Shown one piece after another: positions 55,510 to 64,000 of a stretch of 64,000 bases of DNA (its first letter is position 1; each line of letters starts with the position of its first letter). The stretch spans positions 620,001 to 684,000 of the forward strand of contig JAJTTP010000016.1 of the NCBI GenBank assembly GCA_023313575.1, in the 5' to 3' direction. This stretch comes from Eutypella sp. D-1. Taxonomy: Eukaryota > Ascomycota > Sordariomycetes > Xylariales > Diatrypaceae. The notes beneath the pieces are model-generated. The model was not told the origin of the DNA, did no database searches, and saw only the letters and a program-made list of their open reading frames with translations. The translations under genes and the position numbers were made by a program.

Positions 55510-57190
55510 TGTCTCCTGAGCCCCCACCCCACCCCCACCCACTAAATTGTGTGGATGGAGGAGAGGCAGAGACTGCACATAGTAACACCCCCCTCCCCTC
55601 CCGGACCTGCCAGGAGTCTGGATAGCCAGAATCTGGTAAGGACCACATAACCCAAGTCTTGGCTATTATATGATATCTCCCCAGAGAAACGAACTTTCAA
55701 AGGTCCGTTGTCTGAATTTCCTCGTGAGTGAGTCTTTTGGGGCGAGCCCACCCCATGGGTACTTCTGGAGGTGACTGGGCTCGCCGAGCAAAAAAAGCCC
55801 ACTCACGAAGAAAGGTGTATGGATAGAACGCTTGATTCATTCGTGTCTGGAAGATCCGAATAGTTAGTTAGCTTGTTGAGTGCGTACGGAAGGGGCTGTT
55901 CATCATATAATCGTTGTTACGCACCGTGATTTTACTGCACTGTGCTGGTAAGGCAACTTGCCAGCGCCATGCTCCCCGCTGCTGCTGCTGCTGCTGATGA
56001 TGATGATGATGTAGTAGTCGGTATATAAGGCGGGACGAGATAACCATGGGTAGGAACGGCCGTAGTGCGGTAAGTGCAGTCATATCGGGAGGATCGAGGC
56101 TATTCTTCAGGTGCTTGTCGTCGTCTTTCGCCGCCATTTTATCGAGTTTCTCCATGTAGAGAGCTCAGATCTCTATCGCCATAGAGGAGCGTGGGCATCT
56201 GAACCGATAGTCGGGCGATGTATAGACCTGTAACCTCGTGATTTAGTATGGGATCTAAGATGAAGGCGTATCGCAGATTCAACATGGTTAAGATATCGAC
56301 ATTTTCGCGATCTTCAATGGAATAGCCTGTCGCTGCTCCGCGAAACGAGGTTTGAAAGCATGGTTGACTTACTGCGCGTGCGTTGCCCGGAGGGAACGAC
56401 TAGCGAATATAGCGCTTAGTCTCAAGAGGGAGATTGGCTACTGGCGAAGTTCCAACTATCGAGCCAATTACTTGTTAGTTATCAATGAGGGAAAAGAATC
56501 GAGTTAGAGGTTGTAATAGTACTTGTGTAACGGCCGTAGTACTATATACTACGTAGTGATGTTAGCTAAGAGGGTGGCTTATAAACACTAGAGGGAAGTT
56601 AAGAAGATCGAGTGTTTATTCAAGAGAGAGGGGGGGGGGGGTGTTGTTCTTCTTGACAACGTCAGTTGGATGGAAGGCCTTTGTGGAGGTTGTGTGACTT
56701 CTGGGGATTCAGAAAGAGATATCTACTTACTTACTAGTTGGCATGGTTCAATATTATTGAATTCCTAGGCAGATTGATCGGGATGTTGTTAGATAGTTTG
56801 CAGGTGATTGAAGTGGCCAGACAAGAAGGACTTAGAGGAGGAATGGAAAAAGTGCAGAATGTGGGATGTGGGATGTGGGAGGAAATATGGTTGCCTGTAT
56901 GAACTATTATGTTTGGGGAAAGAATTGCATAAAGAATCAAAAGGAGGAAAGAGAGAGAGATAAGAAATGAATGTGGGAGGAATGGAAGATTCCGGTAAGG
57001 TCAGAGATTGACTCTACCTGATAGAAACGACGAGGTAATCATGACCTCGTTTCCTGCCCCCTTACTCGCATAGGGGCTGTTTTGAATGCAGGTGAATGGC
57101 CCTGCACAGTGCAGAGGGAAGAAAAAAACACATGCAGCCTTATGATTCCCCTTGTTATTGTGTTCCAGTTATGATACTACAGTCACCACA
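55510..57190. other. Gene-free stretch, 1.7 kb
   Basis: Contains C-rich (55525-55540) and G runs (56631-56641), and CTG/ATG trinucleotide repeats (about 55980-56010). A 95-codon minus frame at 55868-56155 is made largely of that repeat. No gene is supported. Confidence 0.5.
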
Positions 57191-57344
57191 GCTTCACGGA
57201 TGCATAGGTTGTATGTGCAGTGCAGCTCTTGGACTAGATGTGACAAGGGCTTGCTTTGGTTGGGTTAACCAAAGAGCTGCTTCATCCTCGAAGTCAACGT
57301 AGTCTTGCGCTAAGGACAATGGTCTATATAACGCAGTCAGCAAT

Positions 57345-57600
57345 TTAGTTAGCCCAGGAATCATAAAGCCTTCGAGAGTGGCCAAGCCTAGTCTTGCGCC
57401 TAATGCGTATGGGGTTGTCTGTGTCGTTGACGAAAGGGATGACCTTGAGAGCTTTAGCCGATGTGATGGCGTCAACGACTCCTTCATGTTCCGTAATGAA
57501 AGAGAAATCGCGTGTGAAGCCCTCCTTATCGTCTGCCGCCCGCCAGCCCGCCCCGTGCGGCACTCATACTCGATAATTTTGCCCAGCTTCTTCGTTGCAA
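57345..57600 (-). pseudogene. Gypsy-like retrotransposon pol relic
   Basis: The minus-strand frame reads FTRDFSFITEHEGVVDAI, LKVIPFVNDTDNPIRIRR and KTRLG, like the spacer between aspartic protease and reverse transcriptase of fungal Ty3/gypsy elements (V...N.. .P..I.. .TRLG). The neighbourhood is open in overlapping frames only for short runs, and no intact protease or reverse transcriptase is seen. Boundaries are approximate. Confidence 0.4.
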
Positions 57601-58643
57601 GGGGCTGACCACTACTTGATCCATCGTTTTGACCGGGCCTTTCTACAGCCTCAGGACAGGGCCACTGTCGCTGAGAACGAGACTCATCAGACTCCATAGC
57701 AGCAGCAGCAGCACAAACAACCCGACACTGACCTTCAAAAATCCCTTACGACGCAATCGTCCCGGGGAGGACGGGGGGTATGGGCGTGTAGTTTTTTGAC
57801 TTGGTGTTGCCAGCCGTCGACAATATCAAACACGCATTTGCTGGTCTTCTAGCATTTGGATAAAATCCACGACTACGCCAGACTTCCATTCTTCTTCTGC
57901 AAGATGTCAACGGAAGCGTTTCGGCGAAGGTGGTGTGGGAATTGCAGACAGAGACCCCCTTCGTCTGTTTTTCATCTCGATACCAATTTGCCAGGGAAGC
58001 CCCCCGCGTAAATGGTCCGAACAGCGAGCGAGCGGGGCCCTTCACGATTCCCTAGCGAGACACTGATCCAACTCACCGGCCTTGACTGGCTACTCCTCGA
58101 CCCAGACACTCGCAACGTCCCTGAGCATTATCAAGACCTGTACGTACGACGCTCACCGCCCCAGAAGAAGGGCCAGACGTCCACTACACCCACCACACCT
58201 GTCTCAATTTAACCTCGACGTTCGATATATCCCAGTGCGACTCAATCTGGTTCCCGATCGATGCGCTCTCTCGTCTGTCGACATATTCCGATCAGTCCGA
58301 CGACGCCAAAGAAGGTCAACGCTCGACCAAATCTACATTTGACAAAATCACCCACTAGGTACTTTATACTACCCTCTTGCCTGCCTGTGTCTGCATCACT
58401 GCTCGCTCGGCGGTTATCCAGGACGCCCGCTCACCCCCCTTGTGAGGATCTTGTAGAATAACCCGACTGACGATCAAGTACCCTATCGCTGTGGTTGTTA
58501 CCTCCTATCCATCTCCGGACTTCCAGTCAAGATATCCGTTGTCAACGACAGCGCACGATAACGGGTAAACAATCCCGTACATCACGAGAGGACGAAACAT
58601 ATACGAATCAAATACCATAAGAGCAGGGAAACTAGAAAAGGGA

Positions 58644-58949
58644 ATGTACAATAGTCGTCAACTGGGTGCCCAGGACAGAGAACCCGACAGAAAAGCAATA
58701 CGGCCAGAATATAGTGCTCCATATCAACACGAGCAGGATGAACTGGTAGAACGACTTCACCGGACACTTCGGGAACTCGTAAGGGCCATAACCGTGGATA
58801 TAACCGATTCGAACCTCTCGCTAATCCTCTGGGGCGAGGTACTCAGGGCGGCAACATGGATTTGGTGTCGAGCACTAAACAGAACCCTCAACGGGATAAG
58901 TCCCTACGAAGCGTGGACAGACAGGCAGGCAGAAAACTTAACGTAGCAT
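58644..58949 (+). pseudogene. Ty1/copia-like integrase fragment
   Basis: An open stretch of 100 codons carries the tail of a copia-type integrase core: SAPYQHEQDELVERLHRTLRE (matching TAPYTPEQNGVAER with the catalytic Glu), LWGEVLRAATWIWCRALNR and ISPYEAWTDR (matching TPYEAWTGR). The upstream D-D part, protease and RT are missing, and the frame ends at TAG. It is a truncated relic. DNA at 58030-58210 (LTGLDWLLLDPDTRN) may belong to the same or another dead element. Confidence 0.6.
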
Positions 58950-59049
58950 ACTGGAAAGGGATCGATCGCAGAGCGTACGAGCTAATCCCACGAGAAACGT
59001 ACCCCAGGAATCGGGTCGATCGCGCCTAACACACAATACTCATGGGATA

Positions 59050-62000
59050 CGAATGCCGACAGCATACATTCTTCCCTTTCTTTTCTACTACTATCTTGTA
59101 TTTGTTGTAAGGCTATTTACCACTTGTAATAGGTTATAAGCTATGGTTGCTTGTTTGTTGCCTCCTATTCATCTCTTTGTCTTTTTACTAGGGATGGAGG
59201 GATGGAGCGGAATACTACACCTCATGCCACGAAGGGGGGGGGGGGCAAGCGGATGGAATTGGGATTGGGTGAGAGGTAGGTTCAAGTTCAGTTCGGTTCA
59301 CCAGCCCAGTGGATGGATAGATGGATGGATATACCGGGGTTAATAGGGGACGGATGGCGAAGGGTAGGAAAAGGGGAAAGAGGTTGTAGCAGTACCTACG
59401 TAACGTTTTAACTACCAATCCCCAATCCAATCCAATATTGATCGATGGCGGGTTCTGGAATAAGTGGTTATTCATCGATATATTGAAACTCTTTTTTTCC
59501 CTTCTTCTTTTGAGGCATCCTCATAGGTTTGGTGGGTTGTACTCGGTCAGCGAGTGCGGAATACGTCCCGGATCTATCTGTCTATTCCGCCCTGCGCTGC
59601 GCGCATGCCGAACTAAACTAAGTCATAGCGTACCGTACCTTACTAGATTTCTCTTATATCCATCCATATGCGAACAGGTATGAGTAGGCAGGTAGAATTA
59701 TTTTGCTCTTTCCCGCTCCTTCAGTTCACTCGTGTCGATTTGAGCAACCATGACTTATTACTTACCTCTCCCATGTCTATATCACAGCAGGGGGGGGTGA
59801 TAGTTTACATAGTGAGGTAATTTTCGTCCAGAATCTACTTACACACTTACATAGGTAGGTAGAAGAAAAAGCCAGCCTCCCCTGCGCTGACGCTTCCGCT
59901 TACCTACCTCTATATACTCCCCAAACAAATAAACCCCTTCGCCCTCGTCTCAGCCGCCGTGCTTTAACTTATACCTACCTACCTTGTCGTCCGTAGACAG
60001 TGAAGCCGTGAACCGGTCTTGAAGACGACAAATTTTCTATACCGGACATATATACATACATACGCACATCCCGCTTGCAGCAGCTACGCGCGGAGAGTCG
60101 GTATACTTACATGCATACATAGGGATCTACTTAGGAAAACTAAAAACACGAATTACTATCTGTTGTTTAACAGGCATGTAGGCAGGCAGGGAGACCCTCT
60201 TCGGTGGTGGATTGAGTTGCGTGGGTTATTTTAGGGGGGAGGGGGGACGTGGGGGTCAATTGGTCGGTCTGTCAGGTCCAGACCCCCTTGTCCTTCCAAC
60301 CTTACCTTACCTTAACTTACCCCCTACATCCCCCGCCCTCTCAGTTCAGCGAACCCGAACCTCCCTGGAATGGATGGAGGAGGATCCCGAAACACCCCGC
60401 ATCGGCAGCGCTGCACCTCGTCCCGACTGACGGGGGGCGGGGGGCGTTGCCTGGTAAGGTTCGATTGGATTTTGGACAAGAGGGGCCTATCCGAGCCCCG
60501 GGGTCACGGGTAGGGGCGTCATTTGTGTGTGTGTGTGGGCGTTTTATTTATTTCTGCGTGGGGTGGGAATCCGTACATATTTCGTGAAAATCTAGGATGG
60601 GGCCGTAGGTGGGATGGGGATTACTGGTTCGAATGTTAGAATACCTACGTGTGTCTGGATGACCGGCAATAGGGTACTTGCTGTCTCCTACGAAGGGGGG
60701 GCTCCTCTCTGCTGTAGCTATGAGGCTTACTGCGCAGTTATAAAATGAAAGCTGACATATATCGGATCGGCTCGCTTCATCACTGCTGCCGACCACCCTG
60801 AACCGCAGTGGCCCGGGGAATTTTACAACTAGCTCTACGGAGTAGCTGCCCTGTCCTGATCGTCGTGCTATCCGAATAGTGCAGCATCGATGGAAGGAAG
60901 GATGGATTTACACAGGTAAGTAGTTGGACTGAGGCGTTGGGGTCGGGGCTTATTGCTTATCTGATCATGTATGCCCTGTCCTTCCAGGGGTAACTTGTCC
61001 TGCTCAGGGCGTAAGTCTCCTGACTGCGTCGGTGAAGGAAGCCTATCTGATTCAGTCGGGCGAATATGCAAGCCTGCCGCCCGTCTGTTTGATTGTCTTC
61101 TACTTACTACATGATGATATTAGATATTAGATGCGGTACAGCTTTGGGTGGCGCGGGTCGTACGGTAACGCCTGAAGGCCGAAGATGGCTTAGATCAGGT
61201 ACCAATGCAACTGCGGCGGCATAGGCAGCTACCCCGTGCGCATACGCTTGGTCGCTTATTGCTTTTCCTGTTTCTTTTTTTCAAAAAGCTTTTTCTTTCA
61301 CTTTATTGATCCCCTTTCGCGGTCACGGCAAGAAGCCGGACGGGTCATTGGGTGAAGACGTCCCAGACCTTACAGGCTCCTCCCCCCGTTCTACCATCAC
61401 CATCTGATAACTCGCCTCGGATGTCGTTGTCTGATTCAAGGTTACCAGCATGTGGTCCCTGTCCCTGCCCTTGTTTAACATGGACATTGCATAAGGGGGT
61501 GCTGGACTTGTGTCCCAGTAGGGCGGGGATGCCATCCCGCGGCGCGGTGCGGTGCGACTGCTGCGGCGGCGGGAAGGGGGCGGGCAAGTCATTAGTATCC
61601 TTGAACGCGCAGCAGAAAGAAAACGACCCTTTTTTCGTTTCTGTATTTCCTGAAATGATAGACACGACTGAACGCCGAACGCTGTGATCACCGGCCGAGT
61701 AGCCGGGCGCAACCTTTTTTTTTCTTCTCTTCTGACAAGATAACCCTGGAGCAGGTTGCGTAGGTAGGTACGGTAGGTAGGCAGGTATGCGGCGCGCGCA
61801 TACGATAGATGCTACTGTGACATCCCGATTACCATCCTTCCTTCTACTTATACCCTGGACCTGCTCTGCTCTAATTACTCCACACTTGAGCGACGCTGTG
61901 CGGCCTGGGCAAAAAAGAAAACGGCCCAAAAGACCAGTCGGGCCCGTTGGGTGAAGGAAGCTCTTTGAAACCCGTTCGACCTTTTCCCAGGACCGCCAAG

Positions 62001-64000
62001 CACCGCTGTATTCCTGTAGTATTGGAGCGCAGGCGAAGGGGGAGGGGCAAGGTCGAGTTTTCTGCTCCCATGAAGTCATCCGTTGCCTGGCTGGTTGACC
62101 GGCTAGCTGGTTGGAACGATGTAACTCCCATCCCTATCCCCTTTGCCCCCTTTTCCTGAACTTCCCAGGACAAGACAGACCGCCTCCACCGACGAATCCG
62201 GACAGGAAAGAGAGAAAGAAAAAACTCTTCCCCAGCTAGGTCGGTGCTGTCCTATTGGATATGGGTGTTGCGGTTCTTCAGTTCTTTCACATCACACCCC
62301 TCCTCGCCTTTCGATTGCCCTGTATCGTCCCCCCACCGAGTGCGTACAACCAACATAACAAACAGGTAAGCTGACCAAAGGTGTTGTTGTACTGATCTTA
62401 GGGTCGTTTTTAGTTGGTTTGTTTTCATGTCAGGTCTTTTTTCTCTTTCTTTTCCTTGCCCCCCCCCCCTCTAATCCTTTTTTTTCTGGGGCAATCCCGA
62501 GTTTAAGGTGATAAACGCCGAAACGGATGCAACGTGACGTCGCCGCAGCACATCTGATTGCCCGTTCCGGCAACTAGGCTGTCGGGGCGCGCTCTTGTCG
62601 TCTCCTGCACGTACGTATGTATGTTGCTTGGGCTGCTGGACGTGCCGTCGCATTGCATCGCATCGCTGAACGGAGCGCCTAGCTAGCTGCCCAGGCAGGC
62701 TGACTTCCCAATGGACTCGGGAAAAAGTGATGGATCACTTTTTGTCGGGGCAGGTCGTAGAAACCGGAAAATGGGGTCAGTTTGACCCCCTGGTGATGGG
62801 CAGTGGTACATGGGCGCCCTACTGACCTATTTCTTGTGTCCCCCGACTCGCCGGGTACCAGCTGGTATGTAGTGTAGGCTATTCTGGGCATGGAACTTCC
62901 CTGGTCGATGTTCCCTCGTGACGGATATGGATATGTATGTACAAGACATGTCGCGTGGGAAGCTAGATCCGAGACATCTTGGGCGGTACTCTTGGATCCG
63001 GCTTTTAGAGTAGGTGGTAGGTCGTGGGACAAGAGTGGAAGGCCCCATTGACCCATTTCCTGGGTCCACGACTTTGGTGGGTAGTAAGTAAGCACGGCCA
63101 TAATTGCTATGTCGGCACCCGTTTGACAGGGACCCTGTGCCAGCCCGAAAGCCGGGCCTTTGGTCACCCAGTCAGACGCCACTATGTATCAGACCCCTAT
63201 AACATATGCCAGGTGATGGAAGTCTGTGTTGCTGTACCTACTTTGTAATGATATGTCCAAGACAAGACTTCTGCATGGCAAATCATCAATCAGGCTGAAC
63301 CCATGGATAACTAACTGGTTTTTAACTCCGTCGGGAGCTTACGTGATGTTGTTCCCGTTGTCCTGGCTAAGTTGACTGGTCACTAAGAAGGGGGGATGGT
63401 CACGCGGGCGCCACCTTTGTGTTTTGTCCCGAGCTTGTTTAACTGGAGTCTTCTGCTGTCCTAGGTTGTCTGACATGCAGGTGGGGTCTGACAATATAAA
63501 GCAGCTATACACTAGGCAAGAACTGGGCGACCAGTCACGTCACTCGACCTAGCTGCCGCGTGAATCTTTCGTACCCGGTTATCAAGATTGAGGAGGGGAG
63601 AGCGGGTGTTCTTAGGATCTCGAAAGGAAGCCCTAGCGATCCTTCCGTCAGTTCTCTCTGTCTGGGGGAGAAAGGAGACATCTCTGTAAGTGATTTGGGC
63701 CGCTATGGCCTCGCTAAGCCGGATTTTTTCCCCAAGCCCTGCAATATACACAACCCGCATTCTACCCGTACGCGAGTCAGTTGTTACTTAAACTAAATAA
63801 TCTACATGCATGCTCGGGTCCGATCTGGCTTTTTGCCGGCGGAATGCGCAAGCGGCCAACGGACCGTGGTTCAGAGGGGGCTTGCATATCTGGCCGGCCC
63901 TTTGGAGTTAACTTACGCCACCCGCTAACTTTCGTGCATGTGTGGACACGCGCAACCTACATACCTCACCGGCAGACGGGGCCAGCCAGGGCTGATCAAC
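59050..64000. other. Gene-free right end, about 5 kb
   Basis: No frame here has a domain I recognise. It holds G runs (about 59226-59236), GGAT repeats (59310-59330), TAGGTA-type motifs, a few small perfect hairpins near 62722-62789, and a weak direct repeat (about 62785-62870 against 62995-63085). The longest frame (minus 62679-63182, 167 codons) covers that repeat and looks non-coding. Confidence 0.5.
62722..62789. repeat. Two small perfect hairpins in tandem
   Basis: AAAAAGTGAT-GG-ATCACTTTTT (10-bp stem, 62722-62743) and GGGGTCA-GTT-TGACCCC (7-bp stem, 62773-62789) lie 29 bp apart. Function unknown. Confidence 0.8.

Noticed and set aside
55868..56155. 95-codon minus frame with His and Gln runs
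   Set aside because: Driven by ATG/CTG trinucleotide repeats, no conserved part.
57194..57697. 167-codon minus frame over the gypsy relic
   Set aside because: It is mostly in a different frame from the recognisable pol-like stretch, so most of it is a shadow.
62679..63182. 167-codon minus frame at the right end
   Set aside because: Covers a diverged direct repeat and hairpins; composition and lack of domains argue against coding.

Overview
This window comes from a filamentous ascomycete (Pezizomycotina, probably Sordariomycetes). The genes carry short GT-AG introns (about 50-370 nt) with CTAAC/CTGAC-like branch sites. The products are typical fungal ones: a Rac GTPase, a CFEM protein, a Pmp20-type peroxiredoxin and a Sad-1/QDE-1-class RNA-dependent RNA polymerase. 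Intergenic DNA is rich in TAGGTA motifs, poly-G/poly-C tracts and microsatellites. All exon structures here were worked out by eye from splice signals, reading phase and knowledge of the protein families.

Layout. At 1-5.6 kb: the 3' part of a ketopantoate-reductase-like gene cut by the window edge, a GNAT acetyltransferase and the ribosome-biogenesis factor Nop6. At 7.5-8.8 kb: Rac GTPase (minus), followed by a 4.8-kb gene-free stretch. From 13.6 to 23.5 kb lies a dense housekeeping block with alternating strands: CENP-T (+), Shy1/SURF1 (-), an ER UBX-domain protein (+), Mix17/CHCHD2 (-), Coq4 (+) and a PDCD5-family protein (-) that needs an 8-nt microexon. A 520-residue protein of unknown function follows (24.2-25.8 kb). 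At 27-34.4 kb sits an accessory-looking block: an intronless S9 serine peptidase, a ten-exon secreted amidase, a TA-flanked MITE inserted in an open frame, and an SDR oxidoreductase. At 35.9-48.8 kb: Cms1, a CFEM protein, an NTF2-like protein, Pmp20, ribosomal protein eL24, tRNA adenosine deaminase Tad1 and NAC beta. At 50-53.9 kb: the intronless RdRP gene. The last 10 kb has no convincing intact gene; it holds a roughly 105-bp-arm inverted repeat (a hairpin locus near RdRP) and relics of gypsy- and copia-like retroelements.

How the genes fit together. Three consecutive genes or near neighbours serve mitochondria (Shy1 for cytochrome c oxidase assembly, Mix17, and Coq4 for ubiquinone), and Mix17 and Coq4 are divergent from one 659-bp promoter region. 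Nop6 and Cms1 serve the small-subunit processome; eL24, Tad1 and NAC beta serve translation and nascent chains. The peptidase, amidase and SDR may be a catabolic or defence-related accessory set, which is inference from proximity only. The most interesting non-coding items are the MITE that splits an open frame, the hairpin beside RdRP, a G-quadruplex-like array inside a GNAT exon, the PDCD5 microexon, and an over-represented palindromic decamer.
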